Shown in pieces: positions 8,415 to 18,183 of a DNA stretch of 49,679 nucleotides. Position 1 is the first letter of the stretch. Each line of letters opens with the position of its first letter. This stretch comes from Candidatus Omnitrophota bacterium (GTDB lineage: Bacteria; Omnitrophota; Gorgyraeia; Duberdicusellales; 4484-171): contig JAIPHA010000009.1 of the NCBI GenBank assembly GCA_021735445.1, positions 5,001-54,679 of the forward strand, given 5' to 3'. A program made the translations under genes and the position numbers. A model generated the notes under the pieces. It did no database searches, was not told where the DNA came from, and saw only the letters and a program-made list of their open reading frames with translations.

Positions 8415-11186
8415 ATGAAATATAAAGATACTTTAAATCTGCCTAAAACATCTTTTTCTATGCGGGCTAACTTAGCTAAGCGTGAACCTGAGAGAATTGA
8501 AGCTTGGCAAGGTTTTGATGTTTACAATCATCTCCGCAAGAAAAGATCGGGTAAAGACAAATATATTCTTCATGACGGCCCTCCTTATGCTAACGGCCCG
8601 ATTCATATCGGACATGCGCTAAATAAAATTTTAAAAGATATAATTATAAAATTTAAGTTTTTAGATGGGTTTGATTGTCCTTTTGTGGTGGGGTGGGATT
8701 GCCATGGACTCCCTGTCGAACACCAGCTATTTAAAGAAATCAAACGAACCAAGCATGATGTTGATGTTATTGAATTTCGTAAAAAAGCTCATGCTTATGC
8801 AGAAAAGTTTGTTAAGCTACAGACTGAAGATTTTAAACGCTTAGGTATTTTTGCTGACTGGGAAAATCCTTACCTTACTTTTAATCCCGGTTATGAATAT
8901 TCAGTAATGAAGTTGCTCAAAGAGCTAAACAAAGAGGGTTATATCTATCGCGGCAGAAAGCCGGTTAACTGGTGTTCAACTTGTGAAACTGCTTTAGCAG
9001 AAGCAGAGGTTGAATATAAGGATAAAAAATCCGAATCTATCTATTTCCTTTTTAAAGCCCAAGACCTAAATCAAAAAATTTCTGAAAACCTGGAAAAGGA
9101 AGCTTTTTTTTGTGTTTGGACAACTACTCCTTGGACTGTTGTTTCAAATGTAGCAGTTGCTGTTAAGTCAACTCTTGTTTACAATTTGGTTTCTTATAAA
9201 GATAAATATATTGTTATTGCTCAAGATTTGCAGGAAAGCTTGGAAGCAAAATTAGATTGTAAGTTAAAAGTAGTTAAAACTATCCCCGGAAAAGACCTTC
9301 AAGGGGTTAAGTTAACCCATCCTTTTCTAGAACGGACTTCTCCGGTTGTTTTGGCGGATTTTATTTCTTCGGATGAAGGAACGGGCTGTGTGCATATCGC
9401 TCCCGGCCATGGCCAGGAAGACTTTTCTTTACAAAGGAAATATAATTTAGAAATTATAATGCCGGTAGCTGAGGACGGAAGGTTTATCCGGCCAGAAGAA
9501 TTTAAGGGAAGAAGCATTTATCAGGCAAACGAATTGGTGATAAACAAGCTAAAGGAAAAAGAAAAACTAGTTTGGCATGAGTCTATTAATCATTCCTATC
9601 CGCATTGTTGGCGCTGCAAGAGGCCGATAATCTTTCGAGCCACCTATCAATGGTTTTTTAACGTTGATCATAATGATTTGCGTAAAAAACTCTTCGACAA
9701 GATAGACCAGGTGAATTGGGTCCCTCCTAATGGCCAGGAAAGGATGAAAACAATGATTCGCTTGAGGCCTGATTGGTGCCTTTCCCGCCAGCGTCTCTGG
9801 GGAGCGCCAATACCGGCTTTAAAATGCGAGTCTTGCCAGAAAGTTTTTCTTGATTCAAGAGTTATTTCGAAAACCGCAGATGTATTTAAAGAACATGGCA
9901 GCAACTCTTGGTTTTCGAATTCCTTAGAAGATTTTTTACCGGAAAATTTTAACTGTCCTGGTTGCGGAGGTAAAGAATTTGTTAAAGAGTTTGATATTTT
10001 AGATGTTTGGTTTGAATCGGGAGCGAGTTTTAAAGCTGTTTTAGAAAGCCGGGATCATCTGCATTGTCCTGCTGATTTGTATTTAGAAGGAAGCGACCAG
10101 CATCGGGGTTGGTTCCAGGTGTCTTTAATGCCAGCGGTAGCATCAAAATCTTTAGCTCCTTTTAGGTCGATTTTGACCCATGGTTTTGTGGTTGATCAAG
10201 ATGGTAAAAAGATGTCAAAATCCTTAGGCAATGTTATTGCGCCTCAAGATATTTCGAAAAAATATGGCGCAGAGATTCTGCGCCTTTGGACTGCTTATTC
10301 AGATTATCGTGAAGATGTAAAAATATCAGAAGATATTATAAAGCAATTATCTGACCTTTATCGAAAGATTCGCAACACAATTCGCTATATTCTCGGCAAT
10401 ATCTGCGACTTCAATCCTGAAGAACATAAACTTGATTTTTCTGAGCTAACGGAATTAGACAGGTATATGCTTTCAAAAACAATGTTGTTTTTTGCAGAAA
10501 CCCGTAATTTATATAATGCGTATAGCTTCTACAAGGTCTGTCAAACTATCTTTAGCTTTTGCAATCAGCTTTTAAGTTCTTTTTATCTTGACATTTTAAA
10601 AGACCGCTTGTATACTCATGCCCCTGATTCTCAGACTCGGCGCTCAGCTCAATTTGTTCTTTCAAAAATTTTATTTATATTATTAAAGCTAATCTCGCCA
10701 ATACTTTCATTTACAGCAGAAGAAGCTTATAGTTGTTGGGAGGTGGAAGGCAAGGATTTGTCTATATTTACCTCAGAAATTAAAGATTTATACAAACAGA
10801 GCTATATTGATCAAGAACTTCTCGATAAGTGGGAAAAACTAATATCTTTGCGTCAAAAGGTTTTAAAAGAAATTGAAAAGAAGAGAGAAGAGGATTATAT
10901 TGGAAGTTCCTTACAGGCTCATGTCGTATTATCATTTAATAAAAAAGAAGCGCAGTTTTACCGCGAAAATAAGGAAAATCTAACAGAAATATTTATCGTT
11001 TCAGAGGTTACCATTAACGAGGCTGAGTTCAATATTGAAGTGAAGAAAGCCGAGGGCCAAAAATGTATTCGTTGTTGGAATTGGAAAAAAGATATCGGAG
11101 AAAACAAGGAGTTTCCACAAATATGCACAAGATGTGTTAAGGCAATTAAGGAGGCAGGATATGAAAAAAAAGAGCAGTCAAGCTAA
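8415..11186 (+). CDS. ileS: Isoleucyl-tRNA synthetase
   Basis: HDGPPYANGPIHIGHALNKILKD, GWDCHGLPVE, KMSKSLGNV, C-terminal zinc site CIRCWNW...CTRC. Confidence 0.97.
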   Translation: MKYKDTLNLPKTSFSMRANLAKREPERIEAWQGFDVYNHLRKKRSGKDKYILHDGPPYANGPIHIGHALNKILKDIIIKFKFLDGFDCPFVVGWDCHGLPVEHQLFKEIKRTKHDVDVIEFRKKAHAYAEKFVKLQTEDFKRLGIFADWENPYLTFNPGYEYSVMKLLKELNKEGYIYRGRKPVNWCSTCETALAEAEVEYKDKKSESIYFLFKAQDLNQKISENLEKEAFFCVWTTTPWTVVSNVAVAVKSTLVYNLVSYKDKYIVIAQDLQESLEAKLDCKLKVVKTIPGKDLQGVKLTHPFLERTSPVVLADFISSDEGTGCVHIAPGHGQEDFSLQRKYNLEIIMPVAEDGRFIRPEEFKGRSIYQANELVINKLKEKEKLVWHESINHSYPHCWRCKRPIIFRATYQWFFNVDHNDLRKKLFDKIDQVNWVPPNGQERMKTMIRLRPDWCLSRQRLWGAPIPALKCESCQKVFLDSRVISKTADVFKEHGSNSWFSNSLEDFLPENFNCPGCGGKEFVKEFDILDVWFESGASFKAVLESRDHLHCPADLYLEGSDQHRGWFQVSLMPAVASKSLAPFRSILTHGFVVDQDGKKMSKSLGNVIAPQDISKKYGAEILRLWTAYSDYREDVKISEDIIKQLSDLYRKIRNTIRYILGNICDFNPEEHKLDFSELTELDRYMLSKTMLFFAETRNLYNAYSFYKVCQTIFSFCNQLLSSFYLDILKDRLYTHAPDSQTRRSAQFVLSKILFILLKLISPILSFTAEEAYSCWEVEGKDLSIFTSEIKDLYKQSYIDQELLDKWEKLISLRQKVLKEIEKKREEDYIGSSLQAHVVLSFNKKEAQFYRENKENLTEIFIVSEVTINEAEFNIEVKKAEGQKCIRCWNWKKDIGENKEFPQICTRCVKAIKEAGYEKKEQSS

Positions 11187-11658
11187 GCAGACAGCGAAAA
11201 AAAAGCGCGGTACAACCAAAAAGACAACCGCAAAAAAGAAAACTACTAAGAAAAAAACCGCAAAAAAGAAAAAAAGGTTTTTAAAAAAGGAATTAAATGC
11301 TTATCGGGAAAAGTTATTAGATCTAAAAGATGACATAATGAAGCAAATCCAAGAGATTTCCGATGAATCTTTACGTAAATCACAACAAGAGGCATCCGGA
11401 GATATTTCTGCCTATAGCCTGCACTTGGCAGACCGGGCTTCTGATAGCTATGAACGAGATTTTAACCTGGGGTTAATTTCTTCAGAAAGAAGGACAGTTA
11501 TGGAAATTGATGAAGCCTTAAAAAGAATTGACGATAATCAGTATGGCTTTTGCCAAATGTGTAAAAAACCGATTGCAAAGAGAAGGTTAGACGCCATACC
11601 TTACGCCCGATATGGAACAAAATGCCAGCAAAAAATTGAAAAAGAACAAGGCAGATAA
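11161..11658 (+). CDS. TraR/DksA-family zinc-finger protein with Lys-rich histone-H1-like N-terminal tail
   Basis: In-frame ATG at 11161 (ORF track starts 11134); AKKKTTKKKTAKKKK tail; GFCQMCKKPIAKRRLDAIPYARYGTKCQQK. Confidence 0.87.
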   Translation: MKKKSSQAKQTAKKKRGTTKKTTAKKKTTKKKTAKKKKRFLKKELNAYREKLLDLKDDIMKQIQEISDESLRKSQQEASGDISAYSLHLADRASDSYERDFNLGLISSERRTVMEIDEALKRIDDNQYGFCQMCKKPIAKRRLDAIPYARYGTKCQQKIEKEQGR

Positions 11659-12100
11659 GCTAAAATTTTTATTAACTCCTTCTATTGCTCTTTTTATCAT
11701 TGGTTTAGACCTTTGGATAAAAACCTATCTGCGCCTTAATTTTTCCTTTCAATCTTTTCCCCTAATAGATAATTTAGTCTACATTACAGTTGTGTTTAAT
11801 ACCGGCATGGCCTTTGGCCTTTTTCCCGGTAAAACTAATTTATTAATTTATTTAACCTTAATTTTAATTCTGGTGTTTTTGTTTTTTTTCAAAAAAGAGC
11901 AAAAGAAAAAAATAAATTTTTTGATTTCAACCGGCCTTATTTTTGGAGGCGCTGTCTCCAATCTTATTGACCGCCTAACACTTGGTGCTGTGGTTGACTA
12001 TATTGATTTGAGGTTTTGGCCGGTTTTTAATTTATCTGATTCTTGCATTACTGTTGGCGCAGTTCTTTTAATCATAGATTCTTTTCGAAAAAATAGATGA
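11612..12100 (+). CDS. lspA: Lipoprotein signal peptidase II
   Basis: IGLDLWIKTYL; VFNTGMAFGLF; GAVSNLIDRLTLGAVVDYID. Confidence 0.93.
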   Translation: MEQNASKKLKKNKADKLKFLLTPSIALFIIGLDLWIKTYLRLNFSFQSFPLIDNLVYITVVFNTGMAFGLFPGKTNLLIYLTLILILVFLFFFKKEQKKKINFLISTGLIFGGAVSNLIDRLTLGAVVDYIDLRFWPVFNLSDSCITVGAVLLIIDSFRKNR

Positions 12101-12981
12101 AAAAAATATTTGAAGCCAGCCTCGATGAAGGTAAAATTCGCCTTGATAAATTTTTATCTTGCCAGCTTACAGATGTTTCCCGCTCAAAAATATCTTCTTT
12201 AATTAAAAAAGGATTAGTCAGGGTAAACCAGCGTTCTAAAAAAGGGAGCTATCTGCTTTCTTCCGGAGATAAGATTGAAATTGAAATACCTAAAGTAAAT
12301 AAAGGATTAAGGCCTTATCGGTATTCTGTTTTGGTAATTTGGGAAGATGATGATCTTTTGGCAATATATAAGCCTCAAGGCTTAGTTGTCCACCCTCATG
12401 GACAAAATAAAGATAAAACCTTAGTTAACGCTTTACTGTATATGAACAAGCAGCTTTCCGATCTGGATCCGCAAAGGCCCGGGGTAGTGCACCGCCTTGA
12501 TAAAGAAACCAGCGGGGTAATGGTTTTAGCTAAAAATAACCGGGCTCATAAAGCTTTGGTTGAACAATTCAAAAAGCGTCAAATCAAAAAAGAGTATTAT
12601 GCCTTAGTTTGGGGGCAACCGAAAAATGATAAGTTTGAAGCTAATTTTTCTTTACGGAGAAATAAAAAGAACCGGCTTAAGATGGAAGTCGGTTTATCCG
12701 ATTCAAAAAGCGCACAGACTAATTTAGAAGTGCGTAAAAAACTAGACGGTATGACACTTTTATCAGTATTCCCCCGGACCGGGCGCATGCACCAAATTAG
12801 GGTACATTTAAGGTTTTTAGGGTATCCGATAGTTGGAGATAAAAAGTATGGTAAAAAAGATAATTATAAAAATCTCTTTTTGCATGCTTACCGGTTAAAG
12901 ATAGAACACCCCCGAACCGGCCGGCCATTAGAGTTTAAAGCAAAACTTCCCCAATATTTTAAAAAAATGATAGAGGAATAA
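12097..12981 (+). CDS. rluD: RluA/RluD-family 23S rRNA pseudouridine synthase
   Basis: S4-like N-terminus; VVHRLDKETSGVMVLAKN; RTGRMHQIRVHLRFLGYPIVGDKKYG. Confidence 0.9.
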   Translation: MKKIFEASLDEGKIRLDKFLSCQLTDVSRSKISSLIKKGLVRVNQRSKKGSYLLSSGDKIEIEIPKVNKGLRPYRYSVLVIWEDDDLLAIYKPQGLVVHPHGQNKDKTLVNALLYMNKQLSDLDPQRPGVVHRLDKETSGVMVLAKNNRAHKALVEQFKKRQIKKEYYALVWGQPKNDKFEANFSLRRNKKNRLKMEVGLSDSKSAQTNLEVRKKLDGMTLLSVFPRTGRMHQIRVHLRFLGYPIVGDKKYGKKDNYKNLFLHAYRLKIEHPRTGRPLEFKAKLPQYFKKMIEE

Positions 12982-13039
12982 GCCGCTATCGCTGCTTCTT
13001 TGTTGGAATTCGTATCTTTGTGTGCTAAAATATATAGCT

Positions 13040-14368
13040 ATGTATACTATCGAGCCAATAAATGAAATAAAAACAGAAGTAACCGTACCGGCTGATAAGT
13101 CTATTTCCCATCGGGCTGTGTTTTTTTCAGCTATCGGCGATAAAAAAATAAAAATCTATCCTTTTTTATCCAGCAATGATACTCAAGCAAGCTTAGATTG
13201 CATAAAAAAACTTGGCATAGAGTATTGCCAAGATGATTCTTCCCAAAAAACAATCTACTTGCAAGGCAAGGGGCTATATTTTCCAAAAGATAAGAAAGTG
13301 GAGCTTTTCGCCGGTGAATCCGGGACCACTATCAGAATATTATCCGGTTTATTGGTCGGCCAAAAATTTAGTTCAGTTTTTCGCGCCGGTAATTATCTGG
13401 ATAAAAGGCCAATGGGCAGGATTGTTTATCCTTTAAGAGAAATGGGGGCAAACATTGATGGGGATAAAATGGTCAAACAAGAACAAGGAGATCTTTATCC
13501 TCCTTTAAAGATTGAGCCTGCATCTGGGCTAAAGGGCAAAAGCCATACGTTGAACATAGCTAGCGCCCAGGTAAAGTCAGCTCTTCTTTTAGCAGGTCTG
13601 TATGCAAAGGGTGAAACTGTGGTTGAGGAGCCTTATAAATCACGCGATCATACTGAAAGAATGCTTCAGGCGTTCGGGGCCAATATTGAAATCGACAAAA
13701 ACAGGGTTAGCCTAAAACCTGGTGCGCAGCTTAATTTGCCGAATGAGATATTTATTCCTTCTGATTTTTCAGCAGCTGCTTTTTTTATTGTTTTGGCGCT
13801 TATTTTAGAAAAAAGCCGGATAATTGTTAAGAACGTTAACCTTAACCCAAGCCGTTGCGGGCTTTTGAAGGTCCTAAGAAGGATGAATGCTGATATAACT
13901 ATTGAAAATAAAAAGGAAAAAATTGAACCTTATGGAGATATCGTGGTAAAGAGTTCAAGGCTTTGTTCAACCGTAGTTGAGCAAAGTGAAATAGCGGCAA
14001 TGATCGATGAGGTACCGATTTTGTGTGTGGCTGCAGCCTATGCTAAGGGCCAGACTCAGATTAAAGGATTAGAGGAGTTGAGGGTTAAAGAGACCGATAG
14101 AGTTTTTTCTATGGTTTCTAACCTTTCTCAAGCTGGCGTAGACATACTGGATAAAGACGACAGTCCGGATGGTTGCCAAATTATAATCAATGGCGGTTGT
14201 GGCTATAGAGGTGTTGATTTCAAAAGCTTTGGCGACCATCGCACTGCAATGAGTTTAATAATTTTTTCGTTGGCCGCAAAAGAAAAAAATAAAATAGATG
14301 ATATAAGGTGTATAGATAAATCATTTCCCGGTTTTATTAAAATAATAAAAGAATGTAAAACGCCATGA
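13040..14368 (+). CDS. aroA: 3-phosphoshikimate 1-carboxyvinyltransferase
   Basis: PADKSISHRAVFFSAI; AGESGTTIRILSGLL; ELRVKETDR; FGDHRTAMS. ORF track starts 13022; ATG 13040 more likely. Confidence 0.94.
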   Translation: MYTIEPINEIKTEVTVPADKSISHRAVFFSAIGDKKIKIYPFLSSNDTQASLDCIKKLGIEYCQDDSSQKTIYLQGKGLYFPKDKKVELFAGESGTTIRILSGLLVGQKFSSVFRAGNYLDKRPMGRIVYPLREMGANIDGDKMVKQEQGDLYPPLKIEPASGLKGKSHTLNIASAQVKSALLLAGLYAKGETVVEEPYKSRDHTERMLQAFGANIEIDKNRVSLKPGAQLNLPNEIFIPSDFSAAAFFIVLALILEKSRIIVKNVNLNPSRCGLLKVLRRMNADITIENKKEKIEPYGDIVVKSSRLCSTVVEQSEIAAMIDEVPILCVAAAYAKGQTQIKGLEELRVKETDRVFSMVSNLSQAGVDILDKDDSPDGCQIIINGGCGYRGVDFKSFGDHRTAMSLIIFSLAAKEKNKIDDIRCIDKSFPGFIKIIKECKTP

Positions 14369-14985
14369 AAATTCCTTTTTCAAATTTACCGGAAAAAATT
14401 GTGTTAGTTGGCCTAAATTATAAAGATCATGCTAAAGAGATGGGTATGGAAATTCCCAGCGAACCGATTATTTTTTTAAAACCATTGTCGGCATTGATTA
14501 GATCTGGGGATAAGATTATCTATCCCGAGCCGGTAAAACGTCTTGATTATGAAGCAGAATTGGCAGTGATTATTAAAAAGGCAGGCAAGAACATACCTGA
14601 AGAAGAGGCAAAAGACTATATTTTAGGTTATAGTTGCCTTAATGACGTAACCGCGCGGGATTTGCAAAAAAAAGATGGCCAATGGTCCAGAGCTAAATCT
14701 TTTGATACTTTTTGCCCGCTCGGGCCCTGTATCGAAACAGATTTGGATCCCAATGGTATTAAGATTCAAAGTTATCTTAACGGAGAGTTAAAACAAGATT
14801 CAAATACTTCTAATTTTATCTTCTCGGTTGATTTTCTTGTTTCTTTTGTTTCACAAATCATGACTTTAAAGCCCGGGGATGTAATTTCAACCGGCACTCC
14901 AGCCGGGATTGGGCCGATGCAAAAGGGCGACAAGGTTAAAATAGCAATAGAAGGCATTGGATCCTTAGAGAATCAAGTGGTTTAG
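14365..14985 (+). CDS. Fumarylacetoacetate hydrolase family protein
   Basis: VGLNYKDHAKEM; DYEAELAVII; GYSCLNDVTARDLQ; GDVISTGTPAGIGPM. Confidence 0.9.
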   Translation: MKIPFSNLPEKIVLVGLNYKDHAKEMGMEIPSEPIIFLKPLSALIRSGDKIIYPEPVKRLDYEAELAVIIKKAGKNIPEEEAKDYILGYSCLNDVTARDLQKKDGQWSRAKSFDTFCPLGPCIETDLDPNGIKIQSYLNGELKQDSNTSNFIFSVDFLVSFVSQIMTLKPGDVISTGTPAGIGPMQKGDKVKIAIEGIGSLENQVV

Positions 14986-15000
14986 CAAAAGGAGGCGAAA

Positions 15001-15417
15001 ATGAAAAGTTTAACTAAGTACCTTACTTTTAATACTGAAAAAGAAATAGATTTTATTAATATTACCAGCAAAATCGAATCATTAGTCGCTCAAAGCAAGA
15101 TTCAGGAAGGGATTTGCCTGGTTAATGCTATGCATATTACAGCTTCAGTTTTTATTAATGATCAGGAAGAAGGGCTAAAGCAGGATTTTAAAGATTGGTT
15201 AGAGAAATTTGCGCCGCGTGATCCTTCTTTATACCGGCATAACTTAGGCTCAGAGGACAACGGACATGCTCATCTAAAAAGAACTGTTATGGGCCGGGAG
15301 GTGGTTATTGCCATAACCGGGCAAAGACTTGATTTTGGGCCCTGGGAGCAGGTTTTTTACGGTGAATTTGACGGGAAACGCCCTAAAAAAGTTTTAGTTA
15401 AAATTATTGGGGATTAG
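15001..15417 (+). CDS. yjbQ: YjbQ / UPF0047 family (secondary thiamine-phosphate synthase-like)
   Basis: [41 protein letters not shown]. Confidence 0.88.
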   Translation: MKSLTKYLTFNTEKEIDFINITSKIESLVAQSKIQEGICLVNAMHITASVFINDQEEGLKQDFKDWLEKFAPRDPSLYRHNLGSEDNGHAHLKRTVMGREVVIAITGQRLDFGPWEQVFYGEFDGKRPKKVLVKIIGD

Positions 15418-15427
15418 AGAAAATCTG

Positions 15428-15456
15428 TTGTATTTTTCCCTTCCTTATTATATAAT
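15428..15456 (+). promoter_or_regulatory. Sigma70-like promoter upstream of valS
   Basis: TTGTAT - N17 - TATAAT. Confidence 0.5.
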
Positions 15457-15500
15457 TCATTAAAATAAAATTAGCTAATAATAGAAAGATCACATTTTAT

Positions 15501-18182
15501 ATGGAAATTCCACCAAGATATAATCCAAAAGATAGAGAAAGTAAAATTCTCCAAAAGTGGTTAGAGGGGGCTGTCTACCATGCTGAGCAGAACCCTTCTC
15601 AGAAGCCATTTTCGATTGTGATACCGCCGCCTAATGTTACCGGTATATTGCATATGGGGCATGCTTTAAATAATACTATTCAGGATGTGCTGATTCGCTA
15701 TAGGCGCATGCAAAAATATCAGGCGCTTTGGATGCCGGGCACCGACCATGCTGGGATTGCTACTCAGAATGTGGTTGAGCGCGAACTGGCTAAAGAAGGT
15801 AAAACCAAAGAAGACATAGGCAGAGAGAATTTTTTAAAACGCCTTTGGCAGTGGCGGGATAAGTATGGCTCTACAATAATAAATCAGCTTAAAAAAATCG
15901 GCTCCAGCTGTGATTGGCAAAGGTTGAGATTTACTATGGATGAAGACTATAGCCAGGCTGTAGGTGAAGTTTTTCTCCAACTTTTTAACCAAAACTTGAT
16001 TTATCGCGGTAATTATATAATAAACTGGTGTCCACGCTGCCAAACAGCGCTCAGCGATGAAGAGGCGGCTCATAAAGAGGTTGACGGATGGCTCTATTAT
16101 TTACGCTATCCGGTTAAAACCAAAGAAGGCAATCCAAGCTTTATCACTGTAGCCACAACCCGGCCCGAAACCATGCTGGGCGATACAGCTGTTGCGATAA
16201 ACCCTCAAGACAAAAGATATAGTTGGCTTAAAGATTCTGAGGTGATTTTGCCGATTGTGGAACGTTCTTTGAAAATTGTCGAGGATGAGGCTGTTGACCC
16301 GGAGTTTGGGACCGGAATCGTTAAGGTTACTCCGGCTCACGATCCGGTTGACTTTCAGCTAGGCAAAAAACACAATCTTGAATTTATCAATATAATGAAT
16401 AAAGATGCAACGTTAAACGGGAATGTGCCGGAAGATTTTCAAGGGATAGATCGTTTTGAGGCCAGGGCTATGTTGATTGAATTGTTAACTCAAAAAAAGC
16501 TAATTGAAAAGAAAGAGCCTTATAACCTGGGGGCTGGGCATTGTTACCGATGCAGTACTATAATCGAGCCCAGAATATCCTTACAATGGTTTGTCAGGAT
16601 GAAGCCTCTTGCTCAGGAAGCGATAAAAGTTGTCCAGCAAGATAAGATAAAATTTCATCCGCATAGATGGAAAAAAGTTTATCTTAACTGGATGTTTAAC
16701 ATCCAAGATTGGTGTATTTCCCGTCAAATCTGGTGGGGGCATCGAATTCCGGTTTGGTATTGCCAAGATTGTTATAATTCGGATTCAAATGACAGAAAAG
16801 GAATTATCGTTGCTAAAGAAGCGCCGGAAAAATGCCCTGATTGTGGTGGTGGCAAATTAGCCCAGGATCAGGATGTGTTAGATACCTGGTTTTCAAGTTG
16901 GCTTTGGCCTTTTGCTACTTTTGGCTGGCCGTTTGAAAAATCAGAAGATAGAAACCAGAAAATAGAAGTTAGAAAAAAGGAATTCGAGTATTTTTATCCA
17001 ACCAATACTTTAGTAACCGCCTCAGAAATTCTTTTTTTCTGGGTGGCCCGGATGATTATGGCGTCGTTGAAATTTACTGGAAAAATTCCCTTTTCTGATG
17101 TTATTATCCATGGAACAGTCAGAGACGATAAGGGAATAAAGATGTCAAAATCTTTAGGCAATGTTATTGATCCTTTAGAAATTGTTGATAAATATGGCGC
17201 TGATGCTTTGCGTTTTTCTTTAATGTTTTTAGCGGCGAGCGGTTCAGACGTTTATTTGTCTAATGATAAATTTTTAATGGGGAGAAATTTTTCAAATAAA
17301 ATATGGAATGCTAACCGGTTTATTTTCTCCCAGCTTCGTGATAAAAAGATTAACATTGATAAATTAGGCTATAAAATCGAAGATGAATCAGATGCCTGGA
17401 TTTTGGACCATTTGAACAAAACAATTACCGCTTGCACTGAGTCGATAGAAAATCAGAGGATTGATGAAGCAATAAAAACAGCTTATGATTTCTTTTGGCA
17501 TTTTTTTTGTGACTGGTATCTAGAAATCATTAAAGACAATTTTAGCCAAATTAAAGCAAATAATTCAGTTTTTATTTTATTATCAGCTCTTAAATTATTA
17601 CATCCTTTTATTCCGTTTATTAGCGAAGAGATTTTTTCTCTAATTAAGAAAAATACTTCTTTAGATTTAACTGAATTTATATCGGAATCAGGTTGGCCGG
17701 AAAAAGAAAAGATAGACATAGACTCTAATAGCCTTGTTATCTTTACAAAAATGATTGATACTGTAGATAAAATCAGGGACTTAAGGGGTAATCTCGGCCT
17801 GGCCCAGGAAAAAATATCTTTAGAAGTTAGGACTGACGCAAGCTTAAAAGAGTTTTGGGCCCGGCACCAAGGTTGGTTCAACAAACTAATTGCCGCAGAA
17901 TCTATTAGTTTAGTTGATAAGCTAGACAGGGTTTTTTACCAAAATAAATATTGGGAAATAAATTTAAAAATCGATTCGGCAGATTTAGCTAAGTTCAAAC
18001 AGGTTTTAGATAAAAAGATTAGCAATTTCACTTCTTTAATCGCAAAAAGTAAAACCAAACTAAACAATAAAAAGTTTGTTGAAAAAGCGCCTAAAGATAT
18101 TGTGGAAAAAGAAAAATCTAAACAAGATGATTTTTCGAGACAACTTATTCGTCTTAAAAATTTAAAGGAAATAATCGTTTAA
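15501..18182 (+). CDS. valS: Valyl-tRNA synthetase
   Basis: PPPNVTGILHMGHALNNTIQD; MPGTDHAGIATQ; KMSKSLGNVIDP; C-terminal coiled coil. Confidence 0.97.
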   Translation: MEIPPRYNPKDRESKILQKWLEGAVYHAEQNPSQKPFSIVIPPPNVTGILHMGHALNNTIQDVLIRYRRMQKYQALWMPGTDHAGIATQNVVERELAKEGKTKEDIGRENFLKRLWQWRDKYGSTIINQLKKIGSSCDWQRLRFTMDEDYSQAVGEVFLQLFNQNLIYRGNYIINWCPRCQTALSDEEAAHKEVDGWLYYLRYPVKTKEGNPSFITVATTRPETMLGDTAVAINPQDKRYSWLKDSEVILPIVERSLKIVEDEAVDPEFGTGIVKVTPAHDPVDFQLGKKHNLEFINIMNKDATLNGNVPEDFQGIDRFEARAMLIELLTQKKLIEKKEPYNLGAGHCYRCSTIIEPRISLQWFVRMKPLAQEAIKVVQQDKIKFHPHRWKKVYLNWMFNIQDWCISRQIWWGHRIPVWYCQDCYNSDSNDRKGIIVAKEAPEKCPDCGGGKLAQDQDVLDTWFSSWLWPFATFGWPFEKSEDRNQKIEVRKKEFEYFYPTNTLVTASEILFFWVARMIMASLKFTGKIPFSDVIIHGTVRDDKGIKMSKSLGNVIDPLEIVDKYGADALRFSLMFLAASGSDVYLSNDKFLMGRNFSNKIWNANRFIFSQLRDKKINIDKLGYKIEDESDAWILDHLNKTITACTESIENQRIDEAIKTAYDFFWHFFCDWYLEIIKDNFSQIKANNSVFILLSALKLLHPFIPFISEEIFSLIKKNTSLDLTEFISESGWPEKEKIDIDSNSLVIFTKMIDTVDKIRDLRGNLGLAQEKISLEVRTDASLKEFWARHQGWFNKLIAAESISLVDKLDRVFYQNKYWEINLKIDSADLAKFKQVLDKKISNFTSLIAKSKTKLNNKKFVEKAPKDIVEKEKSKQDDFSRQLIRLKNLKEIIV

Positions 18183-18183
18183 A

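Noticed and set aside
9299-9904. Minus-strand ORFs inside ileS (9299-9517, 9668-9904)
   Set aside because: Antisense shadow ORFs in a strongly conserved synthetase, with no domain signature or RBS context.
17483-17884. 133-aa minus-strand ORF inside valS
   Set aside because: Shadow ORF within clear valS coding sequence; no recognisable motif.
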